Shown: positions 1-8,746 of the stretch, in pieces | Position numbering within the stretch: position 1 is the stretch's first letter | How the letters are laid out: each line of letters starts with the position of its first letter | Source of the DNA: Candidatus Rickettsiella isopodorum | Lineage (GTDB): Bacteria; Pseudomonadota; Gammaproteobacteria; Diplorickettsiales; Diplorickettsiaceae | DNA: 64,000 bases | Reading direction: 5' to 3' | NCBI RefSeq assembly: GCF_001881495.1 | Contig: NZ_LUKY01000033.1 | Coordinates: 372,001-436,000 of the forward strand | Notes under the pieces: model-generated | Databases searched by the model: none | Seen by the model: only the letters and a program-made list of their open reading frames with translations | What the model was told of the DNA's origin: nothing | Made by a program: the position numbers and the translations under genes

Positions 1-2898
1 AAATTGATGCGTTCCTTCTGTACTGTAAATAAGCCAACCTTGATCATCAAGTTGTTTGATCCAAGGTAAAAGCTTGATCTTATAGCTATCTGCAACACTT
101 AATAACAATTTCTTTTCTGCGATATTTTGATCCGTTGCTAACCATGCCTTATAAAAAGCTTCTACTAAATCCTCTGCAATACATGCCACTTCACCCGTAG
201 ATGCCATTTCAACTTGAGCGACAGGATTGGAACCTTTTAAACGACTATAAGAAAATTGTGCTGCTTTGACACCCACATAATCCAGCTCTAAAGTTTCGTA
301 ATGTTTTGCGTGGTGCTTATTCAGCATTACTTCGGTAGCTATTTGGATGAAATTATGGCCTGTCACTTTAGAAACAAAAGGAAAAGAACGCGATGCTCGC
401 AAATTACATTCAATAACCTGAATATCATTATTTTTAGCAATAAATTGAATATTAAATGGCCCCGTGATGTGTAAAGCCTTTACAATTTTACGAGCTATAC
501 TTTTAGTACGGCGTATGGTTTCTAAATACAACTTCTGAGGTGGCAACACAACCGTTGCATCTCCAGAATGGACACCCGCATTCTCGATATGCTCTGAAAT
601 GGCTTCAATAACAATATTACCTTGTTTAGCAACGCCGTCTATTTCTAATTCTTTTGCTTCTTGAACAAATTTAGAGATCACCACCGGATGATCTTGTGAA
701 ACATGCGCAGCTGCTTGTAAATGCTGATCTAAAGATTCCGGATCAAAAACCACATTCATCGCAGAGCCAGACAAAATATAAGAAGGTCTAATTAATACAG
801 GATAACCCACTTTAGCTGCAAAGCTTTTTGCTTTACTCAAACTAGTAATTCTTTCCCAAGAAGGTTGATCAACATTAAGTGTATTTAATAAGGCAGAAAA
901 TTTTTCTCGGTTTTCAGCATAATCAATAAAGATCGGATCCGTTCCCAATAAATGGTAACCCTCTTTAGCTAATGGTACAGCTAAATTATTAGCAATTTGT
1001 CCTCCTACTGAAACAATAATACCCTTTGCTGATTCAAAATCCACAATATCTTGTACACGCTCAAAAGTAAGCTGTTCAAAATACAATCGATCCGATTCAT
1101 CATAATCTGTAGAAACGGTTTCAGGGTTTGAGTTAATAATAATGGCTGTTTCATTTAAACGACGTAAAGTCTGCGAAGTATTAACTGCACACCAATCAAA
1201 CTCGACAGAGGATCCTATCGAATAAGGCCCTGAACCTAATACAATGATAGGTCGCCGCTTAGCAGGAGAAATATCATGTTCAATCGCATGATAGCTTAGG
1301 TAAAGATAATTCGTTTGCGCGGCAAATTCCCCAGCTAATGTATCTATTTGCTTCACAAAAGGCGTAATACCATATCTTAAACGTAAAGCTCGAATTTGTT
1401 TTATCGACTTATTTTTTGTTTTAGCAATAAAACTATCTGAAAATCCTGCTTGTTTTAATTGACATAAAAGATTTTTATTCAACTTACGAAAATTTAATTG
1501 TCTTTCTAATTCTGTGAGCTGGTGTATCTGCGCCAAAAACCAAAAATTAATCTGGGATAAACGTTCAGCTTGTGAGATTGAACCACCATTTTTAAAAAAT
1601 TGATATAAAGCAAATAAACGTCTATCGGTGGCAAATTGTATTTCTTTACGCGGATTATCAATTTTTTCTGGATAATCCATTAAGCAAGTAGCTCCTTTAT
1701 TTAACATTCCCACTGCTTTTTGTAATGCTTCCGGAAAAGAACGACCAATTGCCATCACTTCGCCGACACTCTTCATTTCAGTGCCAATCGTTCTTTCAGC
1801 CGCTTTTAATTTATGTGTATCCCAACGTGGAATTTTTACTACGATATAGTCCAATGCCGGTTCAAAATAAGCACTTGTCACCTGAGTAACACTATTTTTT
1901 ATTTCATATAACTGATAACCCAATGCTAACTTAGTGGCAATGAAAGCTAATGGATAGCCGGTTGCTTTCGACGCTAATGCACTGGATCGCGATAAACGCG
2001 CATTCATTTCTATAACTCGGTAATCACCATTTTTTGGGTTAACCGCAAATTGGATATTACATTCGCCAATAATGTTAAAATGTTCAGCAACTTGTAAAGC
2101 CATATTGCGTAATAATTGATGTTGCTCATTACTTAAAGTCTGTGCTGGCGCTACAACGATACTTTCTCCCGTATGGATACCCATTGCATCCATATTTTCC
2201 ATGTTACAAATGGTTAATCCATTTCCGCATTGATCGCGCACAATTTCATACTCAAATTCCTTCCATCCAAATAAATATTCTTCTATTAAAATTTGTGGTG
2301 CGGTGGCTAAACTTTCCTGGGCACGCTGTTCAAGTATTTCTCGATGTGTAATTTTTCCAGAACCTAATCCTCCTAAGGAAAAACCTGAACGCAACATAAT
2401 GGGATAACCGATCTTCTCTCCTGCTTGCAATGCTCCCGCAACTGTTTTGACTGCAAAACTAAGTGGTGTTTTAATTTTTATCTTCGCTAAAGCCGCTTTA
2501 AAAAGATCTCTGTCTTCGGTTTGACGTATCGATGCAATAGATGTGCCTAATACCGCCACCTTGTATTTTTTTAATATGCCTTTTTCCTCTAAATCTAAAC
2601 CTAAATTAAGCGCAGTTTGGCCACCAAAACCCAGTAAAATTCCATCTGGTTTTTCTTTAATGATAACTCGCTTCACCGTATCCAAATTTAGCGGTTGCAA
2701 ATAAATTTCATCCGCTAAATTTGCATCCGTTTGTATGGTAGCTATGTTCGGGTTTATTAATACCGAATTAATTTTTTCTTCTTTAAGTGCTTTAATGGCT
2801 TGTGAACCGGAATAATCAAACTCTCCCGCTTGGCCTATTCGTAAACCACCAGAACCTAAAATCAGAATTTTTTTACCCTTGTATCGTTGTATTTTCAT
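1..2898 (-). CDS. carB: Carbamoyl-phosphate synthase large subunit, 3' end beyond window
   Basis: Makes carbamoyl phosphate from bicarbonate, ammonia (delivered by CarA) and 2 ATP, for pyrimidine and arginine synthesis. The visible 966 codons read from an ATG at 2898 to the window edge and hold two ATP-grasp halves. The first opens with a GSGGLRIGQAGEFDYSGSQ stretch. The frame is still open in the start of the C-terminal MGS-like regulatory domain (STEGTHQF), so about 100 residues are missing. It lies 5 bp after carA. Motifs such as GGQTALN, ALGGLGSG-like and NARLSRSSALASKATGYPLAF match the Bacteroidetes/eukaryotic CAD style better than the E. coli style (GAGPIVIGQACEFDYSG). This comparison is from memory; identity of the enzyme itself is secure. 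Confidence 0.96.
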   Translation of the reverse strand, partial: MKIQRYKGKKILILGSGGLRIGQAGEFDYSGSQAIKALKEEKINSVLINPNIATIQTDANLADEIYLQPLNLDTVKRVIIKEKPDGILLGFGGQTALNLGLDLEEKGILKKYKVAVLGTSIASIRQTEDRDLFKAALAKIKIKTPLSFAVKTVAGALQAGEKIGYPIMLRSGFSLGGLGSGKITHREILEQRAQESLATAPQILIEEYLFGWKEFEYEIVRDQCGNGLTICNMENMDAMGIHTGESIVVAPAQTLSNEQHQLLRNMALQVAEHFNIIGECNIQFAVNPKNGDYRVIEMNARLSRSSALASKATGYPLAFIATKLALGYQLYEIKNSVTQVTSAYFEPALDYIVVKIPRWDTHKLKAAERTIGTEMKSVGEVMAIGRSFPEALQKAVGMLNKGATCLMDYPEKIDNPRKEIQFATDRRLFALYQFFKNGGSISQAERLSQINFWFLAQIHQLTELERQLNFRKLNKNLLCQLKQAGFSDSFIAKTKNKSIKQIRALRLRYGITPFVKQIDTLAGEFAAQTNYLYLSYHAIEHDISPAKRRPIIVLGSGPYSIGSSVEFDWCAVNTSQTLRRLNETAIIINSNPETVSTDYDESDRLYFEQLTFERVQDIVDFESAKGIIVSVGGQIANNLAVPLAKEGYHLLGTDPIFIDYAENREKFSALLNTLNVDQPSWERITSLSKAKSFAAKVGYPVLIRPSYILSGSAMNVVFDPESLDQHLQAAAHVSQDHPVVISKFVQEAKELEIDGVAKQGNIVIEAISEHIENAGVHSGDATVVLPPQKLYLETIRRTKSIARKIVKALHITGPFNIQFIAKNNDIQVIECNLRASRSFPFVSKVTGHNFIQIATEVMLNKHHAKHYETLELDYVGVKAAQFSYSRLKGSNPVAQVEMASTGEVACIAEDLVEAFYKAWLATDQNIAEKKLLLSVADSYKIKLLPWIKQLDDQGWLIYSTEGTHQF

Positions 2899-2903
2899 AA
2901 TTT

Positions 2904-3956
2904 TTATAACATGCGATAAAAACGTTCAAATAACCATTGTGTATCCATGGGCCCAGGCATGGCTTCAGGATGAAATTGTACAGAGAAAAAAGGATCTTTC
3001 TTATGCTCAATTCCTGCAACCGTTCCATCATTTAAATTTCGAAATAATACCCGCCAATCCTTAGGCAATGTTTTTTCGTTCACCGCATAACCATGATTTT
3101 GTGAAGTCAAATAGCATTGCTGAGTAGGCAAATAGATACAGGGTTGATTTTGAGAACGATGACCAAAAATTAACTTATAGGTTTTAGCACCAACTGCTAA
3201 AGCCATTAATTGTGTCCCTAAACAAATACCGAAACAAGGCTTCTTTTTTGCTAAAGCCTTTTTTAAAATAGCTACCGTTTTTTTACATAATTGCGGATCA
3301 CCGGGACCATTGGAGATAAAAACGCCATCATAATCTTCCTGACTATAATCATAATCATAAGGAACTCGTTTAATTTTTAGTGGAAATTTTAATAAACAAC
3401 GTAAACTATTTTCTTTTAAGCCACAATCCACAACAATTATTTTTTTTCTGCCTTTACCATAATGAAGAGGTTCAGTAATTGTTACCTGTTTTACCCAATC
3501 GATAGATTCAAATTCAATAAAATCCTTTTCAGGTTTTTTTAATTGAGTAATAATTCCTGGCGTTACTCCATTGACTCTTAAGCAATGTGTTAAAGCACGC
3601 GTATCCACACCCGTAATAAAGGATATATTTTCAATTTCTAGCCAATTTAGTAATGAACGTTGTGCAGTATGATTTGAATAAAATGCGGCTAGTTCAGAAA
3701 TAATCACGCCTTTTACTTGAATTTTGTTAGATTCCCAAGTATTCGGTGCAGAAACACCATAATTTCCTATCAAAGGATAAGTAAAACATAATATCTGCCC
3801 TGCATAAGAAGGGTCTGTTAAAGACTCAACATAACCTAACATTCCTGTATTAAATATAACTTCACCAGAAACTTCAGCTGTTTGGCTTGATGGAATATAT
3901 CCCATAAAGCTTTCACCTGTTTTTAATACTAAATGCGCTGAAGCTAATTTTTTCAT
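2904..3956 (-). CDS. carA: Carbamoyl-phosphate synthase small (glutaminase) subunit
   Basis: Hydrolyses glutamine and channels ammonia to CarB. It has 350 residues from the ATG at 3956; a longer reading frame starts at 4001, but the 3956 start gives an ATGA overlap with the pyrD stop and begins just before the conserved LVLKTGE segment. The N-terminal CPSase_sm domain contains FNTGMLGY and TDPSYAGQI. The C-terminal class I glutaminase has a catalytic Cys in FGICLGT (about residue 245) and the His/Glu pair in VQFHPEA (about 329/331). FGHRSQNQPC and SQNHGYAV are present. Like CarB it resembles the Bacteroidetes/CAD type. Middle gene of pyrD-carA-carB. Confidence 0.95.
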   Translation of the reverse strand: MKKLASAHLVLKTGESFMGYIPSSQTAEVSGEVIFNTGMLGYVESLTDPSYAGQILCFTYPLIGNYGVSAPNTWESNKIQVKGVIISELAAFYSNHTAQRSLLNWLEIENISFITGVDTRALTHCLRVNGVTPGIITQLKKPEKDFIEFESIDWVKQVTITEPLHYGKGRKKIIVVDCGLKENSLRCLLKFPLKIKRVPYDYDYSQEDYDGVFISNGPGDPQLCKKTVAILKKALAKKKPCFGICLGTQLMALAVGAKTYKLIFGHRSQNQPCIYLPTQQCYLTSQNHGYAVNEKTLPKDWRVLFRNLNDGTVAGIEHKKDPFFSVQFHPEAMPGPMDTQWLFERFYRML

Positions 3957-5032
3957 GATCTCGTTCGTTGGTGAAATTGGGTAGCAAGATAAGGATTCCA
4001 CATCATTCCAGTTGCTGAAAGAGCTATATCAGCTCCTACATTAAAAAATTCATCAAAATGTTCAGGTAAAGTAATTCCACCCATACCTAAAATAACTAAA
4101 TTTAATTTTTCAGTTTGATTAATTTGAACTAATTTTTTAACAACTTGCAACGCTAACCGACGAATCGGATAACCGGAAACCCCACTATAAATTCTTTTTC
4201 CAAATGCCGGGTGATGATTTTTATTCAATACACGCATACTAATGGAATTGATAGCACTTATCCCACTTGCGCCAGCACGTGCTGCGGAAGTTAATAAATT
4301 AATGGGAAACTGATGCTCATGAATCAAACCTAATTTTAGTAATATGGGAATATCGCGTACGCATTTCACAACACAAGCGGTTATTTGCGATACATATTCA
4401 TTACTCCAATATAGAGGTTCTCCTGATTTCATTAAATTGGGACATGAAAAATTTAACTCGATAATATCGGCGCCTGCTTCTTTAGCCATCAACGCGGCTG
4501 CGGTAAAATCTTTTGACATCGCTTGCAGTGAATCACCTTCACCGTAAACAGACACAATCAACACTTGACCCTCTGCTAAAGAGTTTTTTGCAAAAGCGAT
4601 ATCTTGCATAACTACTATGGGTTTCAAGCATCCATTACCAAAGGAATTACTAATAGCAATTTTGTGACTTATTTTTTCAGGTGCATCCTTGGTAAAAAGA
4701 ACTTCTTTTAAATCAGAACAATCAAATAATTTTTCAGATTCGAGATACACAATATTAGGTAATGGATGCGTAGGATAGGCTTGACGTCGTATTGTTTTAT
4801 AAGTTAATACGTCAAAACCTAGTTTAGCTAATAATGCAATCCCTTTACCGGTTGTTACCGCGCATGCCGCTGCACCGATTTTTGAGGCTAAGGAATAGCC
4901 TAATAAAGAAACCCATTGGGCTTTATCTGGCCAAATTCGTGTTGGTGGTCTTATTGATGGAAAAGAGGGATTGCTGAAGTTTTCTTCAAAAGTTTTATTA
5001 ATGTCATAGAGAGGCGATGAAACGCGCAACAT
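3953..5032 (-). CDS. pyrD: Dihydroorotate dehydrogenase-like protein (class 1-type)
   Basis: FMN-dependent TIM-barrel enzyme expected to oxidise dihydroorotate to orotate. The 359 residues include LGFDVLTYKTIR (about 72-82), the class 1 motif ELNFSCPN (192-199) with Cys197 as the probable catalytic base, LLKLG (231-235, flavin lysine) and the phosphate-binding GMGGIT (316-321). Gammaproteobacteria normally carry a membrane class 2 enzyme with a catalytic serine, so this soluble class 1-like form is unusual. It is the first gene of the operon with carA and carB, which supports a pyrimidine role. The N-terminal about 60 residues are divergent and the substrate is inferred. A dihydropyrimidine-dehydrogenase-like activity is a less likely alternative. 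Confidence 0.8.
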   Translation of the reverse strand: MLRVSSPLYDINKTFEENFSNPSFPSIRPPTRIWPDKAQWVSLLGYSLASKIGAAACAVTTGKGIALLAKLGFDVLTYKTIRRQAYPTHPLPNIVYLESEKLFDCSDLKEVLFTKDAPEKISHKIAISNSFGNGCLKPIVVMQDIAFAKNSLAEGQVLIVSVYGEGDSLQAMSKDFTAAALMAKEAGADIIELNFSCPNLMKSGEPLYWSNEYVSQITACVVKCVRDIPILLKLGLIHEHQFPINLLTSAARAGASGISAINSISMRVLNKNHHPAFGKRIYSGVSGYPIRRLALQVVKKLVQINQTEKLNLVILGMGGITLPEHFDEFFNVGADIALSATGMMWNPYLATQFHQRTRS

Positions 5033-5294
5033 GCGATACAGCTAAAAATAGTTTTGACTATTTAAACCGATTTTCCACTAAATACCAAGTTTTTTATATA
5101 ACCAATTAATCTATGGAATCGATTTATGACAGATTATTAGTGTGCATTTTTGAAAGGATAGTAATTGTTCAGCAAAAGGAAAAGTATCACTAAACTTTGA
5201 AGCCAGGAATTCTAATTCTTGACTTAAGATGCTACTAGGGCTAGAAAAATCTTCCGTGTTAATCTTTACAGAGTCATTTAAGAAAGAAGCGCAA

Positions 5295-5379
5295 TGGTGC
5301 CGAGAAGAGGACTCGAACCTCCAAGGGTTTCCCCACAAGTACCTGAAACTTGCGTGTCTACCAATTTCACCACCTCGGC
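5295..5379 (-). tRNA. tRNA-Leu (anticodon CAG)
   Basis: Read on the minus strand, the 85-nt sequence has a 7-bp acceptor stem (GCCGAGG with CTCGGC, one G-U pair), D-loop GGTAGACACG, anticodon stem CAAGT/ACTTG around loop TTCAGGT (anticodon CAG), a long variable arm and T-loop GGTTCGAGTCC. CCA is encoded at 5295-5297. Class II structure plus CAG gives leucine. Confidence 0.95.
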
Positions 5380-5408
5380 AATTTATTTCTAGAGGGGTAT
5401 TATTTATT

Positions 5409-5798
5409 TTATTCGTTTATTTTGCTTAGTGGATAACCTGCTTCTAACCAAGCTCGCAAGCCACCTTGCAAAGAGGCAACCTGGAAATAACCCATTTTTT
5501 GTAAATTATCTGCCACCAAGCAAGATCGGAAACCGCCGCTACAATAAACAACAATCTCTGCTTCAAAATCTGAAATGTATTTCTCAATATCACGCTCAAT
5601 GATTCCCTTACTAAGAGGAATTGCATGAGCAATCGATCCTTGTTGAAATTCATCTCGCTCACGTACATCAATTAAATAAAAAGCAGCTTGATTGTTAATT
5701 TTTTTATTTAAATCAACCACTGTCAACTCTTTTATATGAGGTTTTATTCTATTAACTAATTTTATAAAACCTGATGTAGGTTGCTTTTGATTGATCAC
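5409..5798 (-). CDS. Rhodanese-like sulfurtransferase, single domain
   Basis: A 129-residue protein with one rhodanese domain: IDVRERDEF near residue 45 and the active-site loop YCSGGFRS with its cysteine, followed by [14 protein letters not shown]. It probably carries a persulfide for sulfur transfer in the cytoplasm, since no signal peptide or membrane segment is seen. Its start overlaps the pnp stop by 4 bp, so it is likely cotranscribed with rpsO-pnp. The physiological acceptor cannot be inferred. Compare the second rhodanese at 61932, which lacks the cysteine. Confidence 0.88.
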   Translation of the reverse strand: MINQKQPTSGFIKLVNRIKPHIKELTVVDLNKKINNQAAFYLIDVRERDEFQQGSIAHAIPLSKGIIERDIEKYISDFEAEIVVYCSGGFRSCLVADNLQKMGYFQVASLQGGLRAWLEAGYPLSKINE

Positions 5799-7921
5799 GA
5801 ATGTATTTCATTCTCCATTTCTGTTTCTATATCTTTCATGGTTAAACGAATTCGGCCTTGTCTATCTATCTCCAGTACTTTGACTTTGACAATTTGGCCT
5901 TCGCTTAATACATCACTCACTTGCTCAACACGTTCCTTAGAAATTTGTGAAATATGCACTAAACCGTCACGACCAGGTAATACGTTAACAAAAGCACCAA
6001 AATCAGTCAGTTTAACAATTGCACCTTCATAAGTACGACCCACTTCTACTTCTGCCGTCACTTTTCTAATACGCTCTATTGCATTTTGGCAAGCTTGTAA
6101 ATCAGATGTCGAGATTCTAACGACTCCATCATCACTAATATCGATTAAGGTTCCTGTCTCTTCAGTAATAGATCGAATTGTTGCTCCACCTTTTCCAATT
6201 AAATCACGTATTTTTTCAGGATTTATTTTTAAAGTGGTTATACGTGGCGCATAAGGAGAAACTTCTATACGTGGCTCAGCTAAAGTTTCTTGCATGATAC
6301 TTAATATATGAAGACGACCTTCTTTTGCTTGATTTAATGCAGCTTGCAAAATTTCCTCGGTAATACCCTCAATTTTAATATCCATTTGCAATGCTGTAAC
6401 ACCATCAACCGTACCTGCAACTTTAAAATCCATATCCCCCAAATGATCTTCATCACCTAAAATATCAGTTAATACTGCGAATTGCTCACCTTCTTTAATT
6501 AAGCCCATTGCAATACCCGCTACGTGTTTCTTTAAAGGGACGCCAGCATCCATTAAGGCTATACTCGCACCACAGACGGTTGCCATAGAACTGGAACCAT
6601 TTGATTCGGTAATTTCAGAAACAACACGTAATACATAAGGAAAATCGGACTCGCTCGGTAATACCGCACGTAAAGCGCGTTTTGCTAAGTTGCCATGCCC
6701 GATTTCACGTCGTTTAGGGCTACCCATTTGTCCGGTTTCACCTACGCTATAGGGAGGAAAATTATAATGAAGCATAAATGTTTCTCGTCCTTCACCATCC
6801 AATGCCTCTACCGTTTGTGCATCTCTATCTGTACCTAAGGTAGTCACAACTAATGCTTGCGTTTCGCCTCTAGTAAATAAAGCTGAACCGTGAGTACGCG
6901 GTAAAAATCCTGGTAGAATAGTAATAGGACGAACGGTTCTCTTGTCACGCCCATCAATGCGTGTTTCACCCGATAAAATCCGACCACGTACTATTTTTTC
7001 TTCTAAATTTGCTAATAATATTTGAATAGCTTTAGTAGTAATTCCTTTTTCTTCATCTAACCACTGTGCAATAGCACTCTCTTGTATTTCTTCTAACCTC
7101 ATTTTACGCGCAAACTTTTCTGGAACTTGGTAAGCTTCAATTAATGACGTTTCAACAGATTGGATCATTTCTTGCTCAACACTGACATCCAGTTCAGATG
7201 CCGGAGATTTTACATCCCAAGCCGGCTTGCCTGCTTCTGCCGCAAGCTCTTTTATAGCTTGAATGACGCCTTGCATTTGTTGATGTCCAAATAAAATAGC
7301 ATTTAACATTATTTCTTCGGAAAGTTCAGCCGCTTGAGATTCCACCATTAATACCGCTTTTTCAGTAGCCGCAACGACCAAATCTAAATCTGATGTTTCA
7401 AGTTGTTTAAAGCTTGGATTTAAAATGTATTGTCCTTCCGAATAACCCACTCTTACTGCAGCTATTGGGCCTTTAAAAGGGAGACCTGATAAAGCTAAAG
7501 CAGCAGAAGCACCAATTAAAGCAGGTATATCTGCGTTAATATCTGGGTCTGAGGATAAAACAGTCGCAACAATTTGTACTTCATTATGAAAATCTTCTGG
7601 AAATAAAGGACGAATCGGTCTATCAATTAATCGCGAAGTTAATATTTCCTTTTCAGAAGGGCGGCCCTCCCGTTTAAAGTAACCACCGGGAATTCGCCCA
7701 GCTGCATAAGTTCGCTCTTGATATTGAACCGTCAATGGAAAAAAATCTCGTTCCTCACCTACTTGTCGTTTATTGCCCACTACAGTTACTAAAACAGTTG
7801 TACCGCCTAAGCTCACAACAACAGATGCTGTAGCTTGACGTGCAATTGCTCCAGTTTCTAAAATAATTTTTTGCAAACCAAACTGAACGACTTTCTTTAT
7901 AGAATTAATTAAAGTTGACAC
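5795..7921 (-). CDS. pnp: Polyribonucleotide nucleotidyltransferase (PNPase)
   Basis: Phosphorolytic 3'-5' exoribonuclease of the RNA degradosome and mRNA turnover. The 708 residues show two RNase PH domains ([16 protein letters not shown] near the N terminus; [14 protein letters not shown] and [15 protein letters not shown] in the second), then a KH domain ([15 protein letters not shown]) and an S1 domain ([18 protein letters not shown]), the full normal architecture. The start is GTG at 7921, preceded by GAGGG about 9 bp upstream. An in-between ATG at 7927-7929 is followed at once by a stop. A hairpin with a U-tract just upstream (7936-7969) suggests partial termination between rpsO and pnp. 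Confidence 0.97.
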   Translation of the reverse strand: MSTLINSIKKVVQFGLQKIILETGAIARQATASVVVSLGGTTVLVTVVGNKRQVGEERDFFPLTVQYQERTYAAGRIPGGYFKREGRPSEKEILTSRLIDRPIRPLFPEDFHNEVQIVATVLSSDPDINADIPALIGASAALALSGLPFKGPIAAVRVGYSEGQYILNPSFKQLETSDLDLVVAATEKAVLMVESQAAELSEEIMLNAILFGHQQMQGVIQAIKELAAEAGKPAWDVKSPASELDVSVEQEMIQSVETSLIEAYQVPEKFARKMRLEEIQESAIAQWLDEEKGITTKAIQILLANLEEKIVRGRILSGETRIDGRDKRTVRPITILPGFLPRTHGSALFTRGETQALVVTTLGTDRDAQTVEALDGEGRETFMLHYNFPPYSVGETGQMGSPKRREIGHGNLAKRALRAVLPSESDFPYVLRVVSEITESNGSSSMATVCGASIALMDAGVPLKKHVAGIAMGLIKEGEQFAVLTDILGDEDHLGDMDFKVAGTVDGVTALQMDIKIEGITEEILQAALNQAKEGRLHILSIMQETLAEPRIEVSPYAPRITTLKINPEKIRDLIGKGGATIRSITEETGTLIDISDDGVVRISTSDLQACQNAIERIRKVTAEVEVGRTYEGAIVKLTDFGAFVNVLPGRDGLVHISQISKERVEQVSDVLSEGQIVKVKVLEIDRQGRIRLTMKDIETEMENEIHS

Positions 7922-7935
7922 GCTTACATTCCCTC

Positions 7936-7969
7936 AAAAAAAACAAATGGGCGAAAGTTACCGCCCATT
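7936..7969 (-). terminator. Intrinsic terminator/attenuator between rpsO and pnp
   Basis: On the minus strand an 8-bp stem AATGGGCG/CGCCCATT (7946-7953 with 7962-7969) with an 8-nt loop is followed by TG and then eight T residues (7936-7943). It lies after rpsO and ends only 15 bp before the pnp GTG, so it should terminate most rpsO transcripts and let a fraction read into pnp. Confidence 0.75.
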
Positions 7970-7984
7970 GGTACAAATAAAATG

Positions 7985-8005
7985 TCTTCAACAATTGGTT
8001 GAAGA
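7985..8005 (-). other. Inverted repeat in the rpsO-pnp intergenic RNA
   Basis: Arms TCTTCAAC (7985-7992) and GTTGAAGA (7998-8005) form a perfect 8-bp stem with a 5-nt loop, 17 bp after the rpsO stop. There is no T-tract behind it, so it is more likely an mRNA-stabilising or RNase-processing structure than a terminator. In E. coli this interval carries an RNase III processing stem, so a similar role is possible. Confidence 0.45.
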
Positions 8006-8022
8006 ATATGAACTCTCTAAAT

Positions 8023-8280
8023 CTAACCACGCAAGCCGAGCTGCTTAACTAGTGTTAAATAACCCTGCAAATTGACAGCTTTGAAATACTTCAATAATTT
8101 TCGACGTAAAGCTACTTTCTTTAATAAGCCTTGTCGTGAATGGTTATCCTTCTTGTGCACTTGAAAATGGCCGTTTAGCTGTTCGATTTCCCCAGATAAT
8201 AACGCAATCTGAACCTCTGGGGATCCCGTATCACCCGGAGAGCGTTGATATTTAGCCAATATTTCATTTCTAGCCAACAT
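8023..8280 (-). CDS. rpsO: 30S ribosomal protein S15
   Basis: Primary 16S rRNA-binding protein of the small subunit platform. It has 85 residues after a start at 8280, close to the usual 88-89. The conserved core is visible: [28 protein letters not shown] and RRKLLKYF. It has its own promoter (8313-8341) and is followed by pnp, the standard gammaproteobacterial order. Confidence 0.97.
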   Translation of the reverse strand: MLARNEILAKYQRSPGDTGSPEVQIALLSGEIEQLNGHFQVHKKDNHSRQGLLKKVALRRKLLKYFKAVNLQGYLTLVKQLGLRG

Positions 8281-8312
8281 AAAACCTTTTACCTCTTATA
8301 AATGAACCCGCT

Positions 8313-8341
8313 ATTCTATGCACAATCCCTGCAACTGACAA
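8313..8341 (-). promoter_or_regulatory. Sigma-70 type promoter of rpsO
   Basis: On the minus strand, -35 TTGTCA (8341-8336) and -10 TAGAAT (8318-8313) are separated by exactly 17 bp and sit about 33 bp upstream of the rpsO start. This is one of the closest consensus matches in the window. Confidence 0.7.
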
Positions 8342-8746
8342 GGAATATCTTCTCAGTTTACGCTTCCAATCATTAAATATCGATATCTGTCGTTAGCGAG
8401 TCTCACTTGTAAATCATCAGCAAAATGCTTACTTTTACCTAATAGTGCCTTTATCTTTAACCATTCAAAAGTTATTTAGAATATTCGATTTTCATATTAG
8501 TTTTTTAGGGTTAAAGTTTTTTTAAAGCTACAATTTCCTCTAAAATAACCAATCTCTTCCTGTGTGATTTTATCTTATTAACAAAAATTTATAGCTAACG
8601 CATAATCACATCATTATTTAGTATAAGTGCTGTGTCATGTTAGAATACCCACCCGCCGCTGAGGGTTAATTTAGGCTCGTTTGTCAGCGTTGGAAATTAT
8701 CAGCATGGACAGGTAAAATTACCGCTAATTAATAAGTGAAAATGAT
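8342..8746. other. Intergenic region between divergent rpsO and the S24-type regulator
   Basis: No convincing gene. The left part is AT-rich. The last about 110 bp before the regulator ATG (8640-8746) are more GC-balanced and carry two inverted repeats: CGCTGA (8657-8662) with TCAGCG (8684-8689), and GGTAA-AA-TTACC (8712-8723). No known riboswitch was recognised. Confidence 0.5.
8712..8723. promoter_or_regulatory. Candidate operator upstream of the regulator
   Basis: The inverted repeat GGTAA-AA-TTACC lies 23 bp upstream of the ATG of the helix-turn-helix regulator at 8747. The position suits autorepression, which is common for XRE/S24 regulators. There is no other copy to compare, so this is inference. 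Confidence 0.3.

Noticed and set aside
5111-5294. Minus-strand open frame downstream of tRNA-Leu (ends at 5111)
   Set aside because: Its only ATG lies inside the tRNA gene; no start codon or ribosome-binding site exists in the rest, and no family is recognised. Probably chance, possibly a gene remnant.
8640-8746. Riboswitch in the leader of the regulator
   Set aside because: Two inverted repeats are present, but no known riboswitch core was recognised and the downstream gene is not metabolic.
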